Shown here: piece after piece, positions 55,885 to 64,000 of the stretch
How the letters are laid out: each line of letters starts with the position of its first letter
How positions within the stretch are numbered: the first letter of the stretch is position 1
From: an uncultured Paracoccaceae bacterium
Lineage (GTDB): Bacteria; Pseudomonadota; Alphaproteobacteria; Rhodobacterales; Rhodobacteraceae
Reading direction: 5' to 3'
DNA: 64,000 nt
Assembly (NCBI GenBank): GCA_947503175.1
Contig: CANNCO010000001.1
Span: 372,001-436,000 of the forward strand
Made by a program: the position numbers and the translations under genes
The notes under the pieces: generated by a model
The model's database searches: none
The model's input: the letters and a program-made list of their open reading frames with translations, nothing else
What the model was told of the DNA's origin: nothing

Positions 55885-56517
55885 CTAGGACTGGAAGTTG
55901 CGGCTGTCCTTGATCTGATCCCAGGCCCATACGACTTCCTGCAGCCGGTCTTCGTCCGACCGGTTCCCGCCGTTCATGTCAGGGTGCAGATCCTTTACAA
56001 GGCTTTTATACTGCTTGCGGATTTCAGACTTGTTCCAGTGATCCCGGGCTTCGAGAATATCAAGCGCACGCCGCTCGGTCGGTGGCAGTTTGCGCGATCC
56101 GGTCGTTCCCTTGCCGGGATTCCGGGTCGCGTTCTCGCCAAGGATCTGGTGCGGATCGTCGACGCCGAGCCGCGACCAGGCACGCTGTTCCTCGCCGGTC
56201 TTGCCAAAGGGTTTCGTCGGGCGATCCCAGACCCGGTCACGCTCCATCTGCTCCTCGTACTCTTCCTCGGTCGAGCCGGTGAAGAAGTTCCACTTCAGAT
56301 TGTATTCGCGCACATGTTCCTTGCAGAACCAATAGTACTCATCGAGGATATCCGGCGACTTTGGCGCCCGGTACTGGCCGCGTTCCCGGCACCCGGGATG
56401 TTCGCAGGCGCGTTGCGACGTCTCGAAGGCACCGGACATGCCGCGGCGCGTGCGTTGCCGTTTCTTCTTGTCAGACGTCACGCGGATATCGAACCCGAAC
56501 GGATCGTTGTCAGTCAT
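55885..56517 (-). CDS. J-domain (DnaJ-like) protein
   Basis: The 210-residue protein has a C-terminal J domain (about residues 155-208) with the HPD motif in DLHPDMNGG. The N-terminal half contains CEHPGCRERGQYRAPK, YYWFCKEHVREYN and WNFFTG, a conserved cysteine/histidine-bearing region special to this alphaproteobacterial family. It should recruit DnaK to a specific client. It is divergent from the bolA gene across 77 bases, an arrangement I recall as common upstream of cobS in relatives. Confidence 0.9.
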   Translation of the reverse strand: MTDNDPFGFDIRVTSDKKKRQRTRRGMSGAFETSQRACEHPGCRERGQYRAPKSPDILDEYYWFCKEHVREYNLKWNFFTGSTEEEYEEQMERDRVWDRPTKPFGKTGEEQRAWSRLGVDDPHQILGENATRNPGKGTTGSRKLPPTERRALDILEARDHWNKSEIRKQYKSLVKDLHPDMNGGNRSDEDRLQEVVWAWDQIKDSRNFQS

Positions 56518-56594
56518 CGTGAAAGCACCTTTTCGACTCGGACCGCAGAGTTTACTGTGTTCTCCGGATGTTTGAAGGGGTGGAGACCGGAAAA

Positions 56595-56852
56595 ATGGCA
56601 TTAGCCGAAGAAATGCATGAACGGCTTGAAGCAGTGTTTCAGCCCAAGCATCTTGAAATTCGCGATGACAGCGAAAGCCATCGTGGACATTCGGGATTTC
56701 AGGAGGGCGGCGAAAGCCACTGGCATGTGTCCATCAAGGCCGATGCATTTGCACCGATGAGCCGGATCGAAAGGCATCGCGCCGTACATGCCGCCCTGGG
56801 GGCCGACATTGTCGGGCGCATTCACGCGCTGGAGTTGAAGATAGACGTCTAG
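56595..56852 (+). CDS. BolA family protein
   Basis: The 85-residue protein has the BolA fold signature: EIRDDSESHRGHSGFQEGG, ESHWHVSIKADAF and RHRAVHAALG. BolA-type proteins partner monothiol glutaredoxins in iron-sulfur or iron homeostasis, and some bind DNA. The histidine in the RHRAVH segment is the conserved cluster ligand. ATG at 56595 is preceded by GGAGA. It is divergent from the J-domain gene. Confidence 0.93.
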   Translation: MALAEEMHERLEAVFQPKHLEIRDDSESHRGHSGFQEGGESHWHVSIKADAFAPMSRIERHRAVHAALGADIVGRIHALELKIDV

Positions 56853-56888
56853 CCAAACGGCGACTTCGGTGGGTCTTGGCGCCCGAGC

Positions 56889-57230
56889 CTAATGGGGTGC
56901 CAAGGTTGTTCCGGAGCTTTCCGTTTGCCATTTTGCCTGCGAACGCTTTTTGCGACCGGTGTCGATCTTGCCTTGCGCCTGTTTCGGTTCAGCCTCTGAC
57001 ATGCGGCGGAACATGAGCTTCGTCTGTTTCCGGTCGCGGAACCGCAACTGTCCGCTGGTCTCCGTTGCAGCCTGCTGGGACGGAACGGACTTCCACCCTT
57101 CGGCTGCCAGCTTGTTCATCTCACTTTCAAGTCCCATCCTGCTCGGATCTGCCGACTCCGTTCCCCGTTCGGCGTTATCACACCGATCCGGGATCGGAAC
57201 GATCTTGTACTGATACCTGGCCACACCCAT
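56889..57230 (-). CDS. Small hypothetical protein, DUF4177-like
   Basis: The roughly 113-residue protein starts ARYQYKIVPIPDRC after the initiator region, and has SEMNKLAAEGWKSVPSQ and QLRFRDRKQTKLMFRR. The YKIV...LN-AEGW pattern resembles DUF4177. The tail is basic and probably disordered. GGAG is too close to ATG 57230 but about eight bases from an in-frame GTG at 57224, which may be the real start. Function unknown. Confidence 0.65.
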   Translation of the reverse strand: MGVARYQYKIVPIPDRCDNAERGTESADPSRMGLESEMNKLAAEGWKSVPSQQAATETSGQLRFRDRKQTKLMFRRMSEAEPKQAQGKIDTGRKKRSQAKWQTESSGTTLAPH

Positions 57231-57790
57231 CACTCCACCGGTCCGTCTTTACCGACGACACAAAGCATTGTTCCGGCATACCGAAGTGATCTTGATCATT
57301 GCAAGAAGGGACGGCGATGGTCGCCGCATCCGCGCAAATGACGCGTGTTTCGGGAAACGATCTGGCTCGGGGGTCTTCATTGTGGTCTGACGATGCCAGA
57401 ACGGCAGTGAACACGGACACCGTTCTGGTTATGGCCCTGCCGATGCGGTCATGCTCGTCCCGGTCACTGTTCGGTCGTGCCGATCGGCAAAAATCCGCCT
57501 GACGGCTTCAGGCCCGGTTGCACAGGCGGATTGTCGCCGAATCGCTTTCCATCGCCGAGGCCGTTCGTGGCCAAATTGTGACGAACCTGGGGTGTGGGCG
57601 TGGCCTTCTGTTCGAAAATGCGCATACAATAACTAGGAAGCAGCATCACTGTTCGTATATTGGAATCAATAGGTCCGGAAACCGACACCATGGTTACTAA
57701 TTTCCGATTAATCTGGAAAAACAGTTGAGCGGTTAGCGAACTATGGTAATCGGTATCTGATGTTATTTTTCCTAGTAGGGGGACTTTTAG
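57231..57790. other. 560-bp non-coding stretch before the VPLPA-CTERM gene
   Basis: No reading frame here looks like a real protein; those present have unusual composition and no ribosome sites. The right third (about 57640-57790) is AT-rich and should hold the promoter of the VPLPA-CTERM gene. A strong inverted repeat with a minus-strand T-tract lies at 57489-57532. Nothing else was recognised. Confidence 0.6.
57489..57532 (-). terminator. Intrinsic terminator on the minus strand with no gene in front of it
   Basis: Read on the minus strand, AATCCGCCTG (57532-57523) pairs perfectly with CAGGCGGATT (57501-57492) across 21 bases, and the 3' arm runs into TTTTT (57493-57489). This is a good intrinsic terminator shape. 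No coding sequence lies on this strand between here and 57790, so it may end a small RNA. Confidence 0.5.
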
Positions 57791-58375
57791 ATGAACTTCA
57801 AAAAACTAATCGCGGCTGCGATCGTGGCGTTGCTGCCGATTTCGGCTTCGGCTGCGACGCTGACCGGGTCTGGCTGGACGGGTAATCCCCAGTGCTCGAC
57901 GACGCTGGGTACGGCCGATAACTGGGCTGAAATCGACCTTGCAGCAGGTGCGAACTTCAATTCGACTTTTGAAAACGGTGAAGACGGCGGCAATCTTTGC
58001 TTCAATCTGGAGAACACCAGCGGCACTGATTCAATTGTGACTCTTGCTGTTGCAAGCGTGATTCAGGCTGGTGCCGAGTGGGGCTTTGTAGGCGGTGTTT
58101 CGCTTGCGACGCAGATCGGTGGTGTGATCACTGATCCTACCTGGAGTGTCGCACAGGGCGTGCCGGGCGTAGAGACGTTCAACTTCGTCCTCAGCGCCGG
58201 TCAGATCATGTTCTTCGACTGGACATATGGTGACGCTTACGCCTCGTCCACTGACAATCTTCCTCAGATTAACTTCACCGTGTCTGCGGCTGTTGTCCCG
58301 CTTCCGGCTGCAGGGTTCCTGCTGCTCGGCGGTCTTGGTGGCCTCGCAGCGATGCGTCGCTTCAAGAAATCCTGA
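57791..58375 (+). CDS. VPLPA-CTERM sorting-domain protein
   Basis: The 194-residue protein has a signal peptide (MNFKKLIAAAIVALLPISAS, cut near ASA-ATL), a polar beta-rich middle with two cysteines, and the C-terminal VPLPAAGFLLLGGLGGLAAM followed by RRFKKS. That is the VPLPA-CTERM tripartite signal recognised by an exosortase, which removes the tail and links the protein to the envelope or exopolysaccharide. Exosortase and glycan genes are not in this window. AGGGGGA precedes the ATG, and a strong terminator follows. Confidence 0.92.
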   Translation: MNFKKLIAAAIVALLPISASAATLTGSGWTGNPQCSTTLGTADNWAEIDLAAGANFNSTFENGEDGGNLCFNLENTSGTDSIVTLAVASVIQAGAEWGFVGGVSLATQIGGVITDPTWSVAQGVPGVETFNFVLSAGQIMFFDWTYGDAYASSTDNLPQINFTVSAAVVPLPAAGFLLLGGLGGLAAMRRFKKS

Positions 58376-58396
58376 ACGGATAACGTTCAAGAATAG

Positions 58397-58425
58397 AAAC
58401 GGCGGCCTTTGGCCGCCGTTTTTTT
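58397..58425 (+). terminator. Strong intrinsic terminator after the VPLPA-CTERM gene
   Basis: AAACGGCGGCC and GGCCGCCGTTT form a perfect 11-bp stem with loop TTT, and the last arm continues into a run of seven T (58419-58425). It begins 22 bases after the stop. The upstream A-run makes it possibly active against gatB transcripts as well. Confidence 0.92.
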
Positions 58426-58474
58426 GTCTGACGAAGTGTTGTACAGGTCGGTGTGCCGGAAAGCGCTAACGTCG

Positions 58475-59986
58475 CTAAAGCCCGAGTTTTGCACTCACCA
58501 GTTCATTCACCGCCTTCGGATTAGCCTTGCCGCCTGTCGCCTTCATGACCTGACCGACGAACCAGCCCGCAAGTTTCGGGTTCTGCTGCGCCTTGGCGAC
58601 CTGATTGGGATTGGCGGCAATGATCTCATCCACAGCAGCCTCAATCGCACCGGTATCGGTGACCTGCTTCATGCCGCGTGCTTCAACAATCTCGGCGGGG
58701 TCGCCGCCTTCGGTATAGACGATCTCGAAGAGGTCCTTGGCGATCTTGCCCGAGATGTCGCCTTTGGCGATCAGATCAAGGATCCCGCCCAGTTGTTCGG
58801 CCGACATCGGGCTTTCGGTGATCCCGTGGTCTTCCTTCTTCAGACGCCCGAACAGTTCGTTGATCACCCAGTTCGCAGCCTGCTTGCCATCGCGCCCGCG
58901 GGCAACGTCTTCAAAGAAAGCGGCGCTTTCGGTGTCTGCCGTCAAGACCCCGGCATCGTACTCCGTCATTCCGAAGTCCTGAACGAAACGGGCCTTCTTG
59001 GCATCGGGAAGCTCGGGCAGCGATGCGGCAATGCCATCGACCCAGGCCTGTTCGATTTCGAGCGGCAGAAGGTCAGGGCAGGGGAAGTAACGATAGTCAT
59101 GCGCCTCTTCCTTGGAGCGCATGGACCGGGTTTCGCCCTTGTCCGGGTCGTAGAGACGCGTCTCCTGATCAACGGTTTCGCCGCCTTCGACGATCCGGAT
59201 CTGGCGCCGCGCCTCGTATTCGATGGCCTGCTGGATAAACCGCATGGAGTTCATGTTCTTAATTTCGCAGCGGGTTCCCAGAACCGAGTGATCGCCGGTT
59301 TCCTGGTAGCGTTCGTAGTCGCCGGGCTTGCAGATCGAGACGTTTACATCGGCCCGCAGGTTGCCGTTCTGCATGTTTCCGTCGCAGGTGCCCAGATAGC
59401 GCAGGATCTGCCGGAGTTTCACGACATAAGCCGCAGCTTCTTCGGGTCCGCGAATGTCAGGGCGGCTGACGATCTCCATCAGCGCGACGCCTGTGCGGTT
59501 GAGGTCCACGAAGGACATGTTCGGGTCCATGTCGTGAATTGACTTGCCCGCGTCCTGCTCGAGATGAATGCGTTCGATCCGCACGCGCCGGGCGACCCCG
59601 GGGGCCATGTCGACCAGCACTTCGCCTTCGCCGACGATCGGATGGTAAAGCTGGCTGATCTGATAGCCCTGCGGCAGATCGGGATAGAAGTAGTTTTTAC
59701 GGTCGAAGGCGCTGAACAGGTTGATCTCGGCTTTCAGGCCAAGGCCGGTACGCACGGCCTGCTCGACGCAGTATTCGTTGATGACCGGCAGCATGCCCGG
59801 CATGGCGGCATCAACGAAAGCGACGTTGGAATTTGGCTCTGCTCCGAAGGTCGTGGACGCTCCGGAAAACAGCTTTGCGTTCGATGCGACCTGGGCGTGG
59901 ACTTCGAGTCCGATCACCAGTTCCCAGTCCTGCTTTGCGCCCGCGATGACTTTCGGGGCAGGTGTTTCGTAAGCGAGGTCAAGCAT
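58475..59986 (-). CDS. gatB: Aspartyl/glutamyl-tRNA amidotransferase subunit B
   Basis: GatB with GatA and GatC converts mischarged Glu-tRNA-Gln (and Asp-tRNA-Asn) to the amide. The 503-residue protein has [58 protein letters not shown] and RCEIKNMNS, then the C-terminal YqeY-like tRNA-binding domain ([20 protein letters not shown]). ATG at 59986 fits. gatA and gatC are not adjacent. Confidence 0.97.
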   Translation of the reverse strand: MLDLAYETPAPKVIAGAKQDWELVIGLEVHAQVASNAKLFSGASTTFGAEPNSNVAFVDAAMPGMLPVINEYCVEQAVRTGLGLKAEINLFSAFDRKNYFYPDLPQGYQISQLYHPIVGEGEVLVDMAPGVARRVRIERIHLEQDAGKSIHDMDPNMSFVDLNRTGVALMEIVSRPDIRGPEEAAAYVVKLRQILRYLGTCDGNMQNGNLRADVNVSICKPGDYERYQETGDHSVLGTRCEIKNMNSMRFIQQAIEYEARRQIRIVEGGETVDQETRLYDPDKGETRSMRSKEEAHDYRYFPCPDLLPLEIEQAWVDGIAASLPELPDAKKARFVQDFGMTEYDAGVLTADTESAAFFEDVARGRDGKQAANWVINELFGRLKKEDHGITESPMSAEQLGGILDLIAKGDISGKIAKDLFEIVYTEGGDPAEIVEARGMKQVTDTGAIEAAVDEIIAANPNQVAKAQQNPKLAGWFVGQVMKATGGKANPKAVNELVSAKLGL

Positions 59987-60159
59987 CGGCGGAATCCCTT
60001 GTATCGGGGGTCTTCTAGGCGAGCGCGCTGGGGCGGGCAAGGGTCGGCATATCGCCGGTCGCGGCGTTGTCCCGCCTATGGGAAACGAGCAGGGTTGGCG
60101 GATACGACCAAGGCGGGTAAGTGTTCTTGTCGGTGGTGGGCGCCGGTTAGGAATTGAAT

Positions 60160-60777
60160 ATGTTGAACCGTCTGCGCCTTGGAATTCTGGTCATGGCCTG
60201 TCTGGCTGTCGCATCCTGCAGCGATGCGACCCCAGATGACGAGGTGCAACGCCCGAAAGCACGCGATCTGTCGACCTCCGCCCCTGCGGCAAGGTGGGAT
60301 CACGTTCCTGCTGCACAGAAATGGACGCGTGCGACGATTGAGGCATTGAATGGCCCCGGGCAATCGCTTGTCGCCACCACACCTGCAGATATCGAGAACT
60401 GGTGCCCTGCCTATGACGATGCGCCCCCGGTGCAGCGCAAAGCCTTCTGGGTGGGCCTTATCTCGGCATTGGCCAAACATGAAAGCACATGGCGTCAGGA
60501 CGTTTCGGGCGGCGGGGGGCGGTGGCACGGTCTGTTGCAGATATCTCCGGCAACGGCGCGGGGCTATGGCTGTGCAGCCCAGACCGCGGGTCAGCTTAAG
60601 GACGGACCGGCGAATCTCAAATGTGCCATCAGGATCATGGGCGTGACGGTGCCGCGTGATGGGGTTGTTTCAGCGGGTGGTGGTGGTGTCGCGGCCGACT
60701 GGGGGCCGTTTCATCAATCCGCAAAGCGTGAAGACATGCGATCCTGGGTGCGCGGGCAAAGCTACTGCCAGGGTTGA
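60160..60777 (+). CDS. Lytic-transglycosylase-like lipoprotein
   Basis: The 205-residue protein has a lipoprotein signal with lipobox LAVASC. The body contains LAKHESTWR, where the glutamate matches the catalytic residue of SLT lysozyme-like domains, and [15 protein letters not shown], matching the G-L-M-Q-I motif. It probably cleaves or binds peptidoglycan from the outer membrane. GGA is found at suitable distance from ATG 60160; a TTG at 60154 is less likely. Its stop is one base from the convergent acyltransferase stop. Confidence 0.75.
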   Translation: MLNRLRLGILVMACLAVASCSDATPDDEVQRPKARDLSTSAPAARWDHVPAAQKWTRATIEALNGPGQSLVATTPADIENWCPAYDDAPPVQRKAFWVGLISALAKHESTWRQDVSGGGGRWHGLLQISPATARGYGCAAQTAGQLKDGPANLKCAIRIMGVTVPRDGVVSAGGGGVAADWGPFHQSAKREDMRSWVRGQSYCQG

Positions 60778-60778
60778 T

Positions 60779-61645
60779 CTAGACGCGGTACGGTTTGCGC
60801 GTCGTCTGCAATAGCGAAACCGCCGGTGCCGCCGTCCCGCCGAGGGCCAGCGTGGTCCGGCGGACCAGTTCAATGGCGGCTTCGGGCTGGGCTGGAAGGG
60901 CAGAGGGCGAAATCGGTTCGCCCACGGTGATCCCGTAGGGCTGGCGATCCTTGTTCAGGGTTTCGTGGAACAAGGTGATGTCACGCAGTGTCGGGTGGAT
61001 CAGATCGAAGATATAGAACAAGGCCGAGTTCCGGGCGCGGATATTGACGGGAATGATCGGGACATTGAATTTTCGCGCGATTGTCACCGCCGACGACATC
61101 CATGGCCGTTCATGCAGTTTCAGGCCACGCCTTTTGGCGAGCCTGCCTGATGGGAAAATCACGCCCAGCCGCCCGGCTTCAAGTGCCGCTCGGGTATAGG
61201 CCATGGTATCGCGTGCCTTGGAATGGCTTCGTTTCTCATGCCGCCATTCCACCGGTGCGATAAGGGTCGTCATCTGGGGCAGAACGCGCAGGATGTCAGA
61301 ATTGGCGTAGAAGAACAGATCGTCCCGCAGTTTCGAGACCACGTGGTGGAGGATGATACCGTCAGCAATGCCGGTTGGGTGGTTCGCGACGATCAGGGCC
61401 GCCCCGTGCCGGGGTATATGACCCATCCCGCGGGCGGACACATCGCGCGCGAGCATGCCGCCCATGATCCCCATGATCTCGCGTCCGGACCGGTCTTGAA
61501 GTTCTTCTGAAAGGGCAATTGTCCGCGCATAGCCCAGGAGTGACGTAAGAACCGTGCGCGAGGGTCCGGCCCAGGGCGTATCGGCAAACAGCCAGGGCGC
61601 GCGTTCGGAGATCAGCGGGTCGAGACGGTCCTTCATGGGGCGCAT
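60779..61645 (-). CDS. Lysophospholipid acyltransferase family protein (PlsC-like)
   Basis: The 288-residue protein contains ALIVANHPTGIADGII, the acyltransferase motif I in its NHPxG-x2-DG variant, and LGVIFPSGRLAKRRG, corresponding to the FPEG-type motif III. Relatives acylate lysophosphatidate or lyso-ornithine lipid at the inner membrane. The exact substrate is not clear. ATG at 61636 is an alternative; neither has a ribosome site. Confidence 0.82.
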   Translation of the reverse strand: MRPMKDRLDPLISERAPWLFADTPWAGPSRTVLTSLLGYARTIALSEELQDRSGREIMGIMGGMLARDVSARGMGHIPRHGAALIVANHPTGIADGIILHHVVSKLRDDLFFYANSDILRVLPQMTTLIAPVEWRHEKRSHSKARDTMAYTRAALEAGRLGVIFPSGRLAKRRGLKLHERPWMSSAVTIARKFNVPIIPVNIRARNSALFYIFDLIHPTLRDITLFHETLNKDRQPYGITVGEPISPSALPAQPEAAIELVRRTTLALGGTAAPAVSLLQTTRKPYRV

Positions 61646-61730
61646 CTAGCGGATGGCAGCAACGGTTTCGTGACACTATATCACATGTGGCGTCGCGTTG
61701 TGGCGGCGTCGGCCAAACTCTGCCGCTGGA

Positions 61731-64000
61731 TCAGCCGTTCAGGATGCGTGCCGTCATCTCGGTTGTGTCGCGGCTCAGGCCGGGCGTGTCTGCAATGCGC
61801 GAAAGCGCATCCCGGATCATACCCTGACGATCACCATCATACCGATGCCAGGTTTCGAAAACGGTGGTCATGCGCGCTGCCGTCTGTGGATTGACCGGAT
61901 CTAGGCGGATCAGCCAGTCGGCCATCAGGGCATAGCCGGCCCCGGTCGGATCGTGGAACCCGGCCGTGTTCATCGCCAATGCACCGAAGACCGATCGGAA
62001 ACGGTTCGGGTTCTTCCAGTCGAAATCGGGGTGCTCGGTCAGACGGGATGCCGTTTTGGCGGCCGCACCGGGACGCGCACGCGACACCTGCAACGAGAAC
62101 CATTTGTCCATGACGAGCCGGTCATGGGACCAGCGGCGATAGAAGCGGACGATCGCCTCGTCGCCGTTGCCTGCGTCCAGAAGACAGGCCAGCGCGCCCA
62201 GTTCCTCGGTCATGTTATCAGCAGAGGTATATTGCGCTTGCGCCCGTTTGCCCCCGTCGAGCCGCGTCAGAAGCGACAGGGCCGTCAGGCGCAAGGCACG
62301 GCATCCGGCCGCCTTCGGATCGGGCGAGTAGGGGCCGGGGAGGTCCATGCTTTCATAGATATCGGGCAAGACGGAGCGCAAGTGTCCCGCCAGCGTATCG
62401 GCGACCCTTTCGCGGGACTCGTGGATCGCCGTCGGATCGGGCGTGGTCCCGGCATCGAATAGCGTCTGCGCCATGTCATCTTCGGATGGCAATCGCAGCG
62501 TGAGCGCGCGAAAGGCGGGGTCGAGCGTGTCATCGCGTACCACGCGCTCAAGCGCATCAAGATAGGCAGGCCCGGGAGAGGAACCATCGCGCACCATTGC
62601 CGTCAGTACGTCCTTGGCGAGTTGACGCCCTGCCTCCCATTTGTTGAAGGGGTCGGTGTCATGGGCCAGGAGGAAGGCGCGTTCTTCCGCAGTGCTGCTG
62701 CGTTCAAGAATGACCGGGGCCGAGAAGTTGCGCAGAATCGACGGCACGGGTCGGGCCGCAAGCCCGTCGAAGGAGAAGCTTTGCCGGGCCTCCGTCATCT
62801 CCAGAACGGTTGTCGGAACCACCTCGTCGCCATTGGGGTTGAGCAGACCGACCGCGATCGGAATGACCTGAGGGCCTTTGTCATCCTGTCCCGGTGTCGG
62901 CGGCGTTTCCTGTTCGAAATGAAGCGTATAGTTGCCGTTGTCGAACTCTTCGCTGACGCGCAGTCGGGGGGTTCCCGCCTGCGCGTACCAACGGGCAAAT
63001 TGTGACAGGTCCCGCCCGGTGGCATCCTCGAAAACCTTCAGCCAGTCTTCGATGGTCGCCGCATCGCCGTCATGGCGGTCGAAATACAGGTCCAGCGCGC
63101 GGGCATAGCCATCATCGCCCACAAGCCGGCGCAGCATTCCGATCAGTTCCGCGCCCTTCTCATAAACGGTGGCGGTATAGAAGTTGTTGATTTCGACAAA
63201 GCTCGCGGGGCGAACCGGATGCGCCAGAGGCCCGTTATCCTCACGGAACTGGCGGGCGCGCAGTTGCAGCACGTCCTCGATCCGCTTGACCGCATGACTG
63301 CGTTGATCGCCGGAGAACTGCTGATCCCGAAAGACTGTCAGCCCTTCCTTCAGGCAAAGCTGAAACCAGTCGCGGCAGGTGATGCGGTTGCCGGTCCAGT
63401 TGTGGAAGTACTCATGCGCGACAATGCTTTCAATATGTTCGAAATCCGTATCTGTCGCGGTATCGGGGCTGGCGAGCACGTATTTCGAGTTGAAAATGTT
63501 CAGCCCCTTATTCTCCATCGCACCCATGTTGAAATCGTCCACGGCAACGACGTTGAACACGTCCAGATCGTATTCGCGGCCATATTCGGTTTCGTCCCAA
63601 CGCATGGATCGCTTCAGCGCGTCGAGCGCATAGGCGCACTTCCCTTCATCACCCGTGCGGACCCAGACGTTTAGCGCCACGTCGCGGCCCGAAGCTGTCG
63701 TGAAGCTGCCGGACTGCGCGATCAGGTCGCCCGCGACGAGGGCAAACAGGTAGGCCGGTTTGGGCCATGGATCATGCCATTCGGCCCAACCCTTTCCGGA
63801 AGCCCCGGGATTGCCGTTTGAAAGCAGGACGGGCGTATCCCCTTCGATCCGGACCGTGAAAGGCGCCATGACATCGGGGCGGTCGGGGTAGTAGGTGATT
63901 TTGCGAAAACCATGCGCCTCGCATTGCGTGCAATACATGCCGTTCGACATGTAAAGGCCCTCAAGCGCTGTGTTCGCAGCAGGGTCGATTTCGACCTCCG
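61731..64000 (-). CDS. pepN: Aminopeptidase N (M1), 5' end beyond the window
   Basis: PepN removes N-terminal residues from peptides in the cytosol. About 755 residues are present. The frame is open through base 64000 ([20 protein letters not shown]), so the N-terminus lies outside; roughly 100 residues are missing compared with a family near 870. Catalytic motifs seen are [11 protein letters not shown] and [20 protein letters not shown], the zinc-binding HExxH (here HEYFH) with the later glutamate in [11 protein letters not shown]. The C-terminal DUF3458 region is complete. Confidence 0.97.
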   Translation of the reverse strand, partial: EVEIDPAANTALEGLYMSNGMYCTQCEAHGFRKITYYPDRPDVMAPFTVRIEGDTPVLLSNGNPGASGKGWAEWHDPWPKPAYLFALVAGDLIAQSGSFTTASGRDVALNVWVRTGDEGKCAYALDALKRSMRWDETEYGREYDLDVFNVVAVDDFNMGAMENKGLNIFNSKYVLASPDTATDTDFEHIESIVAHEYFHNWTGNRITCRDWFQLCLKEGLTVFRDQQFSGDQRSHAVKRIEDVLQLRARQFREDNGPLAHPVRPASFVEINNFYTATVYEKGAELIGMLRRLVGDDGYARALDLYFDRHDGDAATIEDWLKVFEDATGRDLSQFARWYAQAGTPRLRVSEEFDNGNYTLHFEQETPPTPGQDDKGPQVIPIAVGLLNPNGDEVVPTTVLEMTEARQSFSFDGLAARPVPSILRNFSAPVILERSSTAEERAFLLAHDTDPFNKWEAGRQLAKDVLTAMVRDGSSPGPAYLDALERVVRDDTLDPAFRALTLRLPSEDDMAQTLFDAGTTPDPTAIHESRERVADTLAGHLRSVLPDIYESMDLPGPYSPDPKAAGCRALRLTALSLLTRLDGGKRAQAQYTSADNMTEELGALACLLDAGNGDEAIVRFYRRWSHDRLVMDKWFSLQVSRARPGAAAKTASRLTEHPDFDWKNPNRFRSVFGALAMNTAGFHDPTGAGYALMADWLIRLDPVNPQTAARMTTVFETWHRYDGDRQGMIRDALSRIADTPGLSRDTTEMTARILNG

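Noticed and set aside
57464-57691. A 75-residue open frame on the minus strand in the 560-bp gap
   Set aside because: No ribosome site, no recognisable domain, and it runs through the candidate intrinsic terminator at 57489-57532.

Overview
The window is a gene-dense, roughly 60% GC chromosomal segment of an alphaproteobacterium, most likely a Rhodobacteraceae / Roseobacter-group member. The grounds are the surE-pcm-nlpD cluster without rpoS, an NDUFS4-type complex I accessory gene, an Hsp20-DUF1150 pair, the NTP-dependent aerobic cobaltochelatase genes cobS/cobT, a VPLPA-CTERM protein, and small conserved families (YdcH, DUF1178, a DUF6280-like protein) typical of that group. No phage, transposase, integrase, CRISPR array, toxin-antitoxin pair or defence island was found. 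This is ordinary core chromosome with a few accessory insertions.

Layout. 1-5.3 kb: 5' part of uvrB, a complex I subunit, a low-GC GT11 fucosyltransferase beside tRNA-Arg(TCT), and acetyl-CoA synthetase. 5.4-13.8 kb: purF, DUF2199, an SDR, surE-pcm-nlpD and an EamA transporter facing the purE-purK-Nudix operon. 13.8-19.1 kb: YdcH, a heat-shock-type promoter with Hsp20 and DUF1150, DUF1178, a second Nudix protein, a histone-deacetylase-like amidohydrolase, threonine dehydratase, kdsA and tRNA-Cys(GCA). 19.2-28.5 kb: a PIMT-like methyltransferase, a TolC-family channel, a PopZ-like protein, a membrane protein, efp, ygfZ, a TIGR04283-type glycosyltransferase, an MsbA-like ABC exporter, a class V aminotransferase and an unlisted 54-residue membrane protein. 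28.6-35.8 kb: a HisC-like aminotransferase, valS, Lrp/AsnC regulator, ornithine decarboxylase and a DUF2235 hydrolase. 35.8-40.8 kb: PaaI thioesterase, metF/metR with a shared palindrome, suhB, GFA, rhomboid and TPR proteins. 41-49.7 kb: tRNA-Leu(TAA), an M81 peptidase, metG, a D-lactate dehydrogenase-like enzyme, a ClC transporter, DUF427 and aminopeptidase P. 49.7-57.2 kb: cobT, cobS, Tat-exported MsrB, an orphan chemoreceptor, a J-domain protein, BolA and a small hypothetical. 57.2-64 kb: a 560-bp non-coding stretch, a VPLPA-CTERM protein, gatB, a lytic-transglycosylase-like lipoprotein, an acyltransferase and a 5'-truncated pepN.

The genes cover purine synthesis (purF, purE, purK), translation (valS, metG, gatB, efp, three tRNAs), methionine/C1 metabolism (metF under MetR), polyamine synthesis, envelope biogenesis and repair. 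No clearly new multi-gene system is visible. The best leads are regulatory or small: phased repeats upstream of acs, a Shine-Dalgarno-occluding hairpin and palindrome upstream of the chemoreceptor, a terminator with no gene in front of it at 57.5 kb (possible small RNA), the small membrane protein at 28.4 kb, the PopZ-like protein, and recurrent 31-35 bp convergent overlaps.
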